A DNA stretch of 64,000 nt from Multifurca ochricompacta (Eukaryota; Basidiomycota; Agaricomycetes; Russulales; Russulaceae), in NCBI GenBank assembly GCA_022496185.1, contig WTXG01000034.1, forward strand, positions 62,001 through 126,000. The letters are read 5' to 3'. The notes under the pieces were generated by a model. That model was not told the DNA's origin. It ran no database searches and worked only from the letters and a program-made list of their open reading frames with translations. Below, piece after piece: positions 46,453 to 57,654 of the stretch (positions within the stretch are counted from its first letter, which is position 1; each line of letters opens with the position of its first letter). A program made the translations under genes and the position numbers.

Positions 46453-47839
46453 GGTGGTTTGGGAGAAGTTAGGAGTTAGGAGGTGCATAAACCTTCACGA
46501 TTAACTTACAAAACCCTTCACGCGACAAATTGAGTTTATATATACGTATATACGAAACGCTGACACTTATGGTGGCAGTTACTTCAAATCACCGATTGTG
46601 TCTGTGCAACGCGATTGGCATTGCGGTCGGGGAAAAGAAGCAGGCCAAATCATGGCGTGCCCACTAACAATGCAATCCCCAGGTCCTTGCCACTATGGGT
46701 GAGAACCAACCGCTTTTTGTATTCCCCCTCCAGAATGCTTTCCTGATTATCATGAGCCACCGGAGTTACAGGGGTGCCCACGCCGTAGTCGATATTGGTG
46801 ATACTAAACTGCAGTGAGACCATAGATGGAGACGTGCGAGTTGTCGCTGAACGGGTGGGAGATGGAACCGGTGAGAACCGTCGGCCAGGGGCCCAGATCA
46901 TAGAGGAAGTGGCGTGCAAACTACGACCTCGCGTAGGGTTGTCAGTAGCTACTGGGGGCTGCAATAGCGCTTGCAAGGACTGTGCTGGCAGTCTCTGGGA
47001 AGGTGAAGGGGGTGACGGTGTCGCTAGGCGGAAGCAATTACGGCGGCTTCGCGAAGCTCTGTATGTGTATTCCCATGTTACTGAGCAGGCGCCCCTCCCC
47101 TGTGCGCCACGAAGGCCGTATTGGAGTTACCGTTCGCGATGATGGCCCCGTACCACTTGGGAGTCCCACGCTCTCTGAAGCACACGCACGAATCGCGCGC
47201 ACGCCTGCCATAACGCCGCGGCCATCTGTTGACGCGCTGCACGCGTTCGCACCGCCAAACCCTAGTCCACTTGCGAATCAATCATTTGAAAGACTGGCCA
47301 CCTCATCCGTGGATCCCCGAAGAAGGGATACCGTCGTGTCTATCGGTGACACAGAGTCGCTGATTGGGCTCTACGTTCACTCACCCGGTCCAACTCATAC
47401 CGTCCCGGCAGCTTGTTCATTTATCCACGGTAATGATGAATCTGATCACTAAACAATACCATCACCCCGGCCGTCCACTCCCTCACCCACCTGGCGCCTC
47501 TCAAACTGGTCTGGTGCGGCCCGTTCTGCTTGACTTGTTCCTTGCGGGAAATGTTCCGGCAGGCTTACCCCCTTTCGAAGCGATGGAATCTGACAAGCAG
47601 CGAGCCCACACGGCATATCCTCCTTTCAACATAAGCAAGTCTCGCGTGCCATCTGTCTCCCACCGTCACCGCTTGTCAACCAACCTGGCGAGTGTATAGC
47701 ACCACGTCCACCGCCACCAGCGCTACGTGGCACGCTCGACGACGACGCATCAGAGCCATCCTCTCCCGGGAGCACTACGAGATGTCGCTGTCTGCACCAT
47801 CTGCTTCACAGCACGAGTTTGCTAAATTTTGCTAAATTA
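46453..47839. other. Unassigned stretch with open frames of unknown meaning
   Basis: On plus, frames 46,982-47,452 (with GVTVSLGGSNYGGFAK, TPAITPRPSVDALHAF) and 47,364-47,699 (RPVLLDLFLAGNVPAG) could be exons of a Ser/Pro-rich protein, with a GTAATG donor-like site near 47,430. On minus, 46,650-46,976 is also open. I cannot place any of them in a family, and no start or splice chain convinces me. Confidence 0.3.
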
Positions 47840-47957
47840 AATGGTTCGTCGTCGGGAAAATCACTTTCATCATCATCATCAGCATCAGTCAATCCAATCC
47901 CATTGACAGTTTAATCACGATTCTGTACACTGTATTTTATTTTAGATACCATAACCA
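47840..47957 (-). repeat. Inverted copy of 412-515
   Basis: It reads, in reverse, GTTATGGTATCTAAAATAAA through CCCGACGACGAACC, matching the segment just downstream of the E1 gene at the window start. A CAT trinucleotide run is expanded here (about 47,860-47,875). Confidence 0.9.
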
Positions 47958-48040
47958 CCCGCTCATTGGTTGATTGATCCGACAGGCCGTGTCTTCCCCG
48001 TTGTCCGATGTTGAGGGGTCATGCACGTTCCAACCCGTGC

Positions 48041-48284
48041 TGCGTTATGTCCGTTCCCGTTCGAGGAGTTGCGCGAGGCGCTCGGCGGGGCGACGGCGCG
48101 CGAGGTGTTTTGGGTGCAGGAGGAACCTCGCAACCAGGGGGCGTGGCCGCATGTTGCCCTGCGCGCTGCTCATATCCTCGAGAAACCGCTCGTGTATCAT
48201 GGACGTCGTGTGGACGCTGTGCCTGCGCCTGGCGTTGGTAAGTTCTATATTCGAGGGATTGGGATCGTGAAGCCAGCCAGCTAA
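48041..48284 (+). pseudogene. Duplicated 3' end of the 2-oxoacid dehydrogenase E1 gene
   Basis: Matches 24-300 at high identity and retains VFWVQEEPRNQGAW and LEKPLVYHGRR. After GVGK about 34 bases are missing, which destroys the last codons and shifts into KFYIRG... and a new stop. No upstream E1 sequence is present, so it is a 5'-truncated fragment. Similarity continues beyond the stop to about 48,375. Confidence 0.9.
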
Positions 48285-48375
48285 CTAGCTAACCATATAC
48301 CGTGTTGCCCAGTTTCTTGGCGGGGATGGCATGAAATTGTTTAAACTAGAAATGGGAGGGCTCGGGAGCGGGGGG

Positions 48376-49194
48376 GTACTTCCTCATCACCGCTAAAGTG
48401 CGCGTGAACCACACACAACACGTACAGGAAGACGCAAGAGACCTTTAGGCGCAGCTACGATTAACGGTTTGCAAAAGTTCCGCTTGATCTTCCGGCGAAA
48501 GAGATGGAAACATTCCAACGACCCCGGCGCAATGGGCCGATGGGTTCATACCGGTCATCCGTCATCTACGTGCCTCAAGTCAGTCAAGGTTCCGTCCCTC
48601 GCACATGCCTAGAAACTGACCTGTAGCATACGTTCCAGTCGTGAAGAGGGGTGCTCTGGGCCAGCACCATCAAGGCCATGTGGGAGAAGTAAGACGATTC
48701 CACTCTGTTTCAACCACTTGGCTATGAGAAGCATCAGATGCAGAAACTCATCAGATATATCACATCACAAGAATTTTGGTCACACACTTTCTGCAGATGA
48801 GATGAATGTATCAATGATGACCTGTGGCCATAGGCACGAATTTTCTCAGGGACACGTCCAAACTTCTCGGCGAGACATTCCCTCACCTGAGCACCATTGA
48901 AGAAATCTCCGAACTGCGTACAAGGGTTGACACACATAAAAAACCCACCTGAGCTTCCTAAAATTGGTAACATATTCGGCTTTTCCCAGCTCGCGTACTG
49001 CAAGTGAGAATCAGCATTGGTACAAAATAAAATTCAACGAACGAACGCCAATTTTGCGTTGTCAATGGCTGTGGATCATACACAGGACCTCCAACTATCC
49101 AATGTAATGCTTAACTAACGCCGCCGTCCACTTAGAAAGCCTCTGGCACGGCATTTTGTCTTGGAAGTGGCGCGGGTATGTCCCCTGAGTCAGA
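48376..49194. other. Unassigned stretch
   Basis: The minus frame 48,734-49,003 contains YASWEKPNMLPILGSSGGFF and FGDFFNGAQVRECLAEKFG, which look protein-like, but I do not recognise them and no exon chain extends them. The rest is featureless. Confidence 0.3.
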
Positions 49195-50040
49195 CCAGTG
49201 ATCGCGACAGCATAAGTGAAGCTTGCCAGAAGCAGCGTAACATGGAAAGAACCGTGCATCAATAGTAGTCGCTCTGCAACTTAGTACTAGGGAATGAAAA
49301 TGTTTTGAAGTAAAGGTGGGAAGTTGAATTGTTCAAGACTAGGACCAGACCAAGGACAAATAAATCCATCGTCGAGCCAAATAATCCAACTCTGATGTTG
49401 ACGTCATAAGTTGGTTGACAATACAACTGGCCCACTGGCGTGCAATGGCCGACCAAAGACCGGAAGGATACACGTGGAAGAAACTAGTATGACCCTTGTG
49501 GTACAGGAGAGAGGGAAACTGGAGCTGCTGAGATATGGCAACTGCTCGCAAAGAAGACCTATTGCCGCTTGGTCTCTGAAAAGCGAGAAATCTAACATTC
49601 CTAAAGTGGTAATAGTGTCACATGATGTACCAATGAGATGAGCGAGTCGCGTAGTATCCATCTTAGAATCAACCTCCACCTCCGGACAACAAACCAACAT
49701 CAGTCCACTCAACTCGACCATCTTATTCTCAAAGAAGATCACACCGCTGGAATCCTGTCTCGTCTTAGACACGCGTGTCGCTTCGCACAGGGTGGGCGAG
49801 TGTCATCGCATATGACGTGCCAGCCACGCTCGTCCTTTGATTTCACACCAACATCAACAGCCCGTTTCGAATCTCCTAGTCTTTGCTCTCCCCCTCCGCT
49901 CCGCTCCCTTTTGTACATCATGTATATATCACCATTGCATTCGTCAATTGCACCTCCCAATAATAATAAAAATTGTCTTATTGGATGCATATTGATACAC
50001 TTTTTGTTTGACCAACGGGCAATCCTTAGCTGGAACGAAA
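49195..50040 (-). repeat. Crinkler 3' flanking block, copy 3, with the start of the secreted-protein gene
   Basis: Matches 43,190-44,100. The first about 70 bases reproduce the signal-peptide end of the gene at 43,271, including its ATG at 49,256-49,258 (CAT on plus), cut off after about 20 codons. Unlike copy 2 it keeps the TACCACTTTAGGAATGTT module (49,595-49,615), as copy 1 does. Confidence 0.8.
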
Positions 50041-50654
50041 ACACTCCTTGAAAATAAATAAAACTGAATGAAGACTTCCACTGGTCTACCTTTGGAGAGG
50101 TAGTTTGCACCACGTAAGTCGTTCGCGTCTGGAAAGACCGTAGAAAGGTTTTGCATGGGATGGTAACTTCCTCATTGAAATCGACAAGGGCCCATGTTCC
50201 ATCTGGAGGTGAACCCGATTTCTCGCTCTAACACCGGGTGAGGCGGATTTGGAAAGCTGTAGGCTGGCCACTACACAGACTGTGAAACAGAAGATAGAAC
50301 AGGAACTATGTTTTTCCTGGGTTGGTATTTGCACACTTATCAGAATAGCATACTCATCATTGTAACAGCCATGTACCAGGGGTTGAATGGGGTGATGATA
50401 CTCAGAAACATGATATGAAACAAGTTCATCAGGCAGTTGAGCATCTACATAGAACCTTATGGAACACCCCCTTCAACCACTTGCTTGCAGCATTCCATGT
50501 TCCTGAGTTGAATAAAAACGTCAATTATCTGCCCACAAATCATCTTTCCAACTTGCAACTAAATGATCTTGGCTTTAAGGAGACAGTACTTCTGGTTCAC
50601 CAAGAATACAACAATGCTCTTGGCATGATAGAGGAGATGTCACTTGAATCATCA

Positions 50655-50795
50655 GACATCCTGTTTAGGGGGTATCATTATCACAGGCCAAACAGGAAAA
50701 TGTGAGCACATTGCTCTGATAAGTGCACAATTATCAACACAGTCCATCTTCCTGTTTGGCCTGTGATAATGAAACCCCCTAAATGAGATGTCCAA
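50655..50795. repeat. Fold-back (inverted) repeat in Crinkler copy 3
   Basis: CATCATTATCACAGGCCAAAC-type sequence around 50,660-50,702 returns inverted around 50,738-50,790 (TTTGGCCTGTGATAATGA). Arms are about 45 bases around a spacer of about 35. Each arm encodes the GIIITGQTGK-type P-loop segment. Confidence 0.8.
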
Positions 50796-50947
50796 CATTT
50801 CAACAATCTCTCTTCCATCACCCAAAGGCAATGTCATATTCATTGCAAACCAGAAGTACCCTCTCATCATAGCTGAGCATACTTAGTCACAAGTGTTGAG
50901 GTTTCAGAACCCCAATCAAGTGACATTCAATGTCAGGAAAAGTATAG

Positions 50948-51022
50948 CCATGGTGGGGATTGAACCCAAGACCCCCAGACAAGCTGGGTCCAGTTCTCTA
51001 ACCACTGAGTTACAAAGATAGT
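50948..51022 (-). repeat. tRNA-like sequence (probable SINE head or tRNA relic)
   Basis: On minus it reads TAACTCAGTGGTTAG (A-box, 50,998-51,012) and GGGTTCAATCCC (B-box, 50,956-50,967) at tRNA spacing. A D-arm CTC/GAG and a T-arm GGG/CCC can pair, but the acceptor and anticodon stems pair poorly. This fits a tRNA-derived SINE or decayed tRNA rather than a working gene. Confidence 0.5.
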
Positions 51023-51339
51023 TGTACATAACCTCCTATACTAAGGTCATGCAGAGTTGCACCATGCTGCACCTGACTGTGTCAACATAATGAATTGATC
51101 TGCATCAACATGGCTCAACTGGTGAGGTTTCTCAGCCTTGATGAGTTTTTGCAGCTTTGAGACAAAATTATTTAATTGGATTTCAACATTGAAGATGTCC
51201 CCAATGGGATCTTTTTGGTTATCAATAGCAAGACAAAACAGGGTGAGTGCTGTGGCCATGGTGAGAGTGTGTCTGAGTCAGACTTACACGGAGTGGAGCT
51301 CTACATAAACCGTGACTGAGATAATTCTTGGTCACTGAG

Positions 51340-51840
51340 GTCCGACTCACCCTTTCGTCTCGCAACTCATCAAGATGGAGATGGCTCCCAAGTTGGATCA
51401 CCTTGCTGGAAGTTGTCGCCAATCCGTTCTACTCGTCCTACTCGAACTGTTACGATAACCGAGTTTACACGATCAAACGTCCTCAAGTTCCTATCAGGGG
51501 CTCTCCAGAGATGGATATTCACATACTACAATAATAGCTCAGATGAGGGCTGTCATATAAACATTTGCCCTATATCGAGTAGGCTTTTGAGGCGGCTCAG
51601 CATCTGCTCAGTGCCTTGTAGCGCAAGGCACTCAATTAAATATTCCCATCACTCGATGTCCCTCACTCAGGAAAGAGCTTTGGTTATCTGCTCCAACACA
51701 GTTTCTTCCAGCTTGCGACTACGCGATCTCGGCCACGTCCAAGTCAGTTGTGCACTATCAAAACAAGATAGACAGAGCCAGATTTCAAAGCTCACCCACT
51801 ACCACCACACCACCGCTGTCTTTCTCTCGTCTTGAGGTTC
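51340..51840 (+). pseudogene. Crinkler-like fragment, copy 4
   Basis: Decayed piece in the opposite orientation to copy 3. Short segments such as HSGKSFGYLLQHSFFQL (about 51,665) correspond to LGKSFNYLSTDSLSKL of copy 2, with stops and shifts between. It is adjacent, head to head, to exon 1 of copy 3. Confidence 0.4.
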
Positions 51841-51856
51841 TAGCCCATTACCAATA

Positions 51857-53000
51857 GTCAAAGCGGCTTAGCCATTCTTGTGCCCATGTCATCTCGGCCA
51901 GCATTTTGGCGTGCTCGTAGCCAATGCCAAGGTCGAGGATCCGGTATGATGGATTGTCTAGAGAACGTTATTCCTTCGGCACTGTGAACGGGCCAGGCTG
52001 CACGACGATATTCCGTCGGGAAGGTGAGCCCTGGATGACGTTGGCCTCGTGTAGGCGCTTGAAGAGCGTTAATACTGGTTCCCTGTTTTTTTTTTAACAC
52101 CGATTTCAGACCGTTTGTTGCTTTGTTGCTATGTTTACTTTCCACGTCGAAGATGCAATCTGTTTCATATTGGGGGAAAGAAATTTGTACGCACTGTCGT
52201 TCTTTCCCAAATAGCGGGTCGATTTCCTCACCGCAGTGTTCGAATGCGCTGACATGTTGAAGTACCGTGCGAATTTTCTTCCGCTCAGTCTTGGTGAATT
52301 CACTGACGAGATGTTAGTCGTTGAATGCCTCCTGAGAAGCTTGGTAGTACCCATAAGATTTGGGCACCGCGGTCCTCCTGCAGCTCGCACGGAAATGCGC
52401 AGTAAATCTTGGCATCATTCAGGGTATTTCGCCCTCGTTCAACAATGCCAGTTTGACGGCAATTGCACCGTGAACAGGTGGCGCATCTGTGGCAGAAGGA
52501 AGCGTGAGGGGTGCAAGGGCCACATAAGAGTGGTTGCCCAGCTGATGTGTTGGCGTTTTTCTTCTTCCTTGAAATCCACTTTATTACACGCTTCGAGGCG
52601 TCGCCTAAGTCGCGCGGCTACTAGACAGGTGTTGGTGATTGCGCAGGTCAATCTGTCCTACTTTGGGATGGCCTGAAGTGGATTTCGACTCATTACCATT
52701 TGCGCCTTCGTCTACGGATATGCGGATATAGGCGACTAGACGGAAGGAAGGAAATAATAGATGCATGTACCATTGTTGAAGTCGAAGATTGAACTAGGAG
52801 ATGACCTAGGCAAGCGAGGGTTCCGCTCGAGGAACATTGTCCAGGTGTCCAGATTCAGATGGAGGACGAGACGTGAAGCCTTTGAGCCATTATCGTTGCC
52901 GTAGACGTCAATGTAGTAGGGAAGGTGATCCCTGGAAGGGCATCGGCTCAATTTCTCTTTCCAGAGATGAGGTCTTAGACTTAGGGCATAGAGGGGCATG
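51857..53000 (-). pseudogene. Kinase-like gene, copy 2, decayed
   Basis: Paralogue of 12,464-13,784. Seen on minus: PYYIDVYGNDNGSKAS (about 52,920), LNLDTWTMFL, GAIAVKLALLNEG (about 52,460), SYGYYQASQEAFND followed by a stop, CGEEIDPL, LTLFKRLHEANV, RNIVVQPGPFTVP then TAA in frame (about 51,965), and YRILDLGIG. The DFG aspartate is kept. The order of the SKAS and LNLDTW segments is swapped relative to copy 1, so the 5' part is rearranged. Not functional as written. Confidence 0.7.
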
Positions 53001-53517
53001 AAAAGGTGGTAACCTTCGACAATTCGAGAGGTGTTTGTGTATGATTAAGGTAACGGTTGGGGCAGTGTGCGGCAACCCACATAAATGATTACCAAGCACA
53101 TCTAATCCCAATCTTATCTCGTCTCGTTGGGACTGTCCCATCCAGCATCGCGCAATACCTCCGCATCCTTTCTTTTTCCAGACATCCAAAGTGTTCAATC
53201 TACCGTGAACAGTGACAGAGAGAAGAAAGTTAACAATCACATTTATCTTCCGGGTAACCACAGGGGATGGCACTGTCTGACATGAGAACACAAAGATCCA
53301 GTGTCAATACGCGTGTACAGAATAGAGTCCTTATATACTACTAAAAGAGTATGACAGTAAGGAGAGAAACATAACTAATTAATACAAAGGAACGTGTTGT
53401 GCATGCAATGTGGAATTGTCTCCAGTTGATGGACGCACTTTAGATTATCTTATCACGATCAAAGGTGTCCGGCTGTCCGGTCCTAAACTATCCCGTCGCT
53501 ACTAGCCCGTCTCATCA

Positions 53518-56500
53518 AGGAAGACTCGGACCCGTGGTCCCAACTACGCTCATCCAGGCTCCTCAGTCTCATGGCCTGTATGGTCTGGAACTTCCCCTAT
53601 GGCGCCGTGTAATGTTTTGTGTTCATGAAGATGGCCAAGTCGTCAATAGCACTGTCAACTCAGCTTCAGACAGACTCACAACTATCACCGTCTATCAGAC
53701 CATCACTTCAACCTGTATATTCAAAGATACATTAAACAAACTAGCTATTATAACAAAGGGGCGTGCACGGAGAGGACTAAGCGAGTATCATAAAGAAATA
53801 AGGTGGACATCGAAACAGGGCAACGCGTCCTTCAAACCCCACCCACTACGAACGTCTACTGAGTGCCTTGGAACTCCCAGTGGCAGCGGAACCACGGCTA
53901 CCTTGTATCACAGGCACAGCCATTTTCTCTTTTTTCGAACTCGGTGGAAAGTGTCCCTTGCGCCTTTCATCGGTCGTTCTATTATCATCGCCATCTGAGG
54001 CCTTGCGCTTCCTTCGATTCCTGCTTGCCGATGAGTCTAAACGAAATTCGTCCTTGCACAAGCTACCGTCGTCGTCCACTTCCCATCTAGTGGCAAGGTG
54101 CTTGTCAAAGATGCTCAATACCCAGTCAGATGAACTAAGCTTTTTGCGTGCGTCCTGAACTCGTGGTTGTTTCTCTTGCTTGGCCAGGATTTCCTGTTTC
54201 CTGGCCTTGAATCCGTCGTACTCCGGGACTACATGGAGATAGAGATCACAGAAAAGGGTGCGCAACTCCTCGACTATGTCACTGCAAGGAGTTGCGGCGA
54301 GCCATTCGATGGTGTCAGGAAGAATATGGGAACCTCTGAGGAAGTAAAATTTTCCAACACCACCCCTGACGAGATTGTCGCTACCCACGACCGAATGACC
54401 ATCAAACACCAATTGCATAGCCATCGACGTATCAGTCTTCCCAGGACTCCGGCACTTGGCAATCTGGTATACAAGAACCCAAAAGAACGATTCCAAGTCG
54501 TCACAAATTTCATGCCGCCTAAGCGACGGCTCCAGTAACCGCCATATTGAGATGAATTGCCATGTCCCCTACACGTTGCCCTCATTAGCTTCTCATCCAT
54601 TCATCCATTAATCATCATACTTACTGTCCGTGAATGTTGTCTTGCCTTCTCCTCCACACCTTTGCGAACCCTTTTACACAAGTCCCAGTCGATCAATATC
54701 CCACATCCTTCATCACTGATCAATATGTTTCCGCGCTCACATCCGATGCAATATTTCAGTTCTTTCGTATGCAGCAGAGTGAGCTGTGACCATCCTTCAG
54801 CGTGTATACCACATATAATAAATCATATTCCTTACCTATGATAGCATCCCGAATCACCTCACACAGTTGCCTCGTCGACTTATATGTATTCAGAGGCTTC
54901 CCAAGTGTCTCCAACACCAATCGGTAGTGCACATATGGTTCCACACATGGTTGACCAGGACACCATCATGTTCTCCTCCTGGCCTTTTCACATAGTCCTG
55001 GGTCCTTGTTCTCTGAGTGGTAAACGAGGCGACATCAGTATGTTCAGGCGACAAAGGGACATCTCCAGCTCTTCCAAACTTGGCAATGTTGGGAACTTGG
55101 GCATCGTGCAATTCGCGATATACGTCTCCTTCCTTTTGAATCCCTGGAATATCGGTGCGCCAGAAATCCTTCAGGTAAACAGATTCGTGTTGTTACATCA
55201 TAAGCAATGTAACCAAAAGTGGAGCGACCGAAAAGGGCCTCTGTATACCACACTGCACCTGGTGTGATGCAGGATCTGAGCTCTCCGTTGATGTCGTCGC
55301 GGACAAGGAACTTGTGAAGATCCGTCTTCGTAATACCCCCCAATCCCTGGTGGGTCTTCAGTTTAGAAAGGGCCACTTCGGCGTCGTCGTCAGGTACAGG
55401 GGTAACGGTGGTATCATAACCGCGATCGACATCAGAAAGGAAATTAAATCTCCAAAAGAATTCGAAAAGGGTGTCTGGCTGTGTGGCCCATTTGAATGCA
55501 TCGGTGTAGATGACACCACTACGATCCCATCTAAGTAGGCGAGCGGATTCACTGAAAATGATGACAGAAAAGGAGAAAAAGCGGAATTGGGAACGGTGGA
55601 GCGCTGATGCATAGGCGAGCAACTGGCCGCAGATCTTGTAGGCAGAATTTGTCCATCGTATGTGACTCTCTACGTGTTCTTCGGCTTTCTTCATCTCTGC
55701 GTGAGTGCGGAATATGTCGCTGCGCTCGCCCTTGTTCTCTATCCACAAGTCGACCGCTCGCCAATCGAGTGAGTTTGGGTTGTCAGGGCCAATCCCATTG
55801 CCAGAATAAACGGAGATGTCAGGTTTCAGGCGATATGGTCCCTTCTGTGAAGTGGTGGTGTTGACAAATTTGAGGTTAGGACAAAGTCCAGATGCATCGA
55901 TTGCTTGAATCTATGTCAGGTGTAAGCGTTGGAATCATGCATCGACCAGATGGTAGAGGAACTCGCAAATTCATTCTCGTGTTGTGAAACAGTTGATTGG
56001 GTAAATGATATCGTATTTGTTGGTCGTGGTTCGTGTGCCTTTGGAACAAATTCCGATAAGAATTTGTCGATAGGCATGGGCCCGACAAATTTTTCAGAAG
56101 CGTCAAAAGTCATGTTTTTATAGCGTTCTGAGGCTTTGAGGTAAGGTAGAGAGCTGTGGGTTTCACTTCCTGGAAGATCCTTCTTCAACGGGGTTGTCTC
56201 AGAGAGTGTTTTCCCTGGGTGAGGGTCGTTGGAGTTGGGTGGGGTACTGGGATTGGGCATGCTGTGAGACAAGGATGTGGCGAGGATGAGGCTTGTGAAT
56301 GACTTACTGTCTGTTGGGTCTAAATGGGATATTCTATGTTCTGGACACTCGAGCGGAATGTGATGGAATGATAGGGTTCTTTTGGGGGCGAGTAAGATTA
56401 TCGATAGCGAGTTTACACGCCCGAGTGTCTGACTTGCCAACTGAGCGTTTGCACAAACTTGAACCTAAAAGACGGACGTGGACGCGGACGCGAACGATCA

Positions 56501-56848
56501 CGTGCCAGCATTTATTCCGTTCTTTACCATTAAATTAACGAATGTCGGCGACTACTAGTAGTTAGTGGCTACAGGACCAGGCTGTTTATGACCCTTTGCC
56601 TTGGTCTTGGCCCTGAGTCCCCATTCCCACACCTGGGGTTTCTGAGTGTGAGTCACATCTAAATACCCTCGCTGACTCGAATTGAAGGCATAGAAAAAAA
56701 AAAGGGACCATCTGATTATGATCAGACTAACCGGTGCAATCATTATGTACGATTGGCTTCTCTGTTGACTTCTCTATTGGCTTTCAAATGCAGACTCCCT
56801 CAAGTACGTACGCAGGTATGAGCCACACGCGAGCGTGGCGAACCGGAC
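53518..56848 (-). repeat. Arm 2 of the 3.3-kb inverted duplication
   Basis: Reverse match to 14,181-18,165 without the hAT insertion. Edges: GGAAGACTC at 53,518 and CGTGGCGAACCGG near 56,846. Confidence 0.85.
53846..56260 (-). pseudogene. FunK1-type fungal protein kinase, copy 2, frameshifted
   Basis: Start ATG 56258-56260, stop TAG at 53,846-53,848. Long correct segments remain: GPMPIDKFLSEFVPK; ESARLLRWDRSGVIYTDAF; DTLFEFFWRFNFLS; YHSTR-type linker; then CDDLESFLWVLVYQ-type sequence and the basic tail. Breaks: one base missing after PGGEHD (about 54,968), one inside the LHRD motif (about 54,749) and one a few bases later (about 54,737). Copy 1 is intact at these three sites, and this copy is intact at the three sites where copy 1 is broken. 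Confidence 0.8.
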
Positions 56849-57007
56849 ACTTGATCATTTCTCGAACAAGCTCTTCGGTCCGTCCCAAACTCCTTTGCGG
56901 CGGCTTTCTCTTTGATCTGGTTGAAGATTGTGTCGGGCACAGATATGCCAATCTGGTAGCTTCATGTGCAGTCCACGTTGATCAGGGGAAAGTCCTCCAA
57001 CTACCGC

Positions 57008-57654
57008 TGACATCCTTAAAGTGGTAATCTTGTCACACGACTGTGATTTGTAATAATATTTATTTTAAAAAGGAAAGTTATCATTGATCAATCTCAACAA
57101 AATATCACTACAAATCAATGTCATGTGACATGTAGACAATCATTTTCAACCTAATAGCGAAAGACTGGCTCTGCTCATGCGACGACCTTACCCCCTTCAC
57201 AAGGCTCCTTTGGTGAGACGACCTCGCGAACTGGATTAAATCTGAATTGGTGATGTTGGGTAGCATGGGTAATTCCACCTCTCTTCTCCAACACACAGGA
57301 TCTCTTCCCTCTCCACTCCTTCTCTATTACACACTGTCTCTCTTGTTTCCCTCTACTAAGAGGTTTTGCACGCACATGGTGGTTCCCACCTTCTCTCATG
57401 TTCACAACAGTAGTTACTATGTACTGGTAGCTGTGCGGGCAAGGCTCTGAAGCGCGATTAAAATCAATTATAAAACAAAAACCTAATAGTGAAAATGCTT
57501 AACATCCTCCCTCCTCTTATTCCAACTGATTTGTAATGATACTTTGTTGATAACTTTCCTTTTTTAAAATAAATATTTAACGATAACTTCCTTTTTAAAA
57601 TAGATAGTATTACAAATCACAGACGTGTGTCAAGATTACTACTTTAGGGATGTC
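57008..57654 (-). mobile_element. TIR element, copy 2 (647 bp)
   Basis: Ends GACATCCTTAAAGTGG on the left and, inverted, GACATCCCTAAAGTAG on the right. Interior sequence matches 32,080-32,300 in reverse (AGAGGTTTTGCAC, GGTGGTTCCCACC). It is shorter than copy 1. No coding sequence. About 60 bases near the right end are tandemly repeated (GATAACTTTCCTTTTT/GATAACTTCCTTTTT). Confidence 0.7.

Larger units (their letters stand above)
50041..51265 (-). pseudogene. Crinkler-like gene, copy 3, rearranged
   Basis: Pieces of the Crinkler gene on both strands. Minus 51,047-51,263 is exon 1 (LFCLAIDNQKDPIGD). Minus 50,740-50,880 is the middle (ERVLL...NEYDIAFG with a stop) up to a P-loop segment. Plus 50,400-50,705 is the same middle in the opposite direction (FNHLLAAFHVPELN, LGFKETVLLVHQEYN). 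Minus 50,086-50,334 is the post-P-loop exon. A tRNA-like repeat interrupts it at 50,948-51,020. It cannot encode a full protein. Confidence 0.75.

Noticed and set aside
12464..56848. One simple large inverted duplication joining the kinase-like and FunK1 loci
   Set aside because: Both pairs are inverted, but the order of the two genes is not mirrored (FunK1 then kinase-like on the minus strand), and divergence differs, so at least two events are needed.
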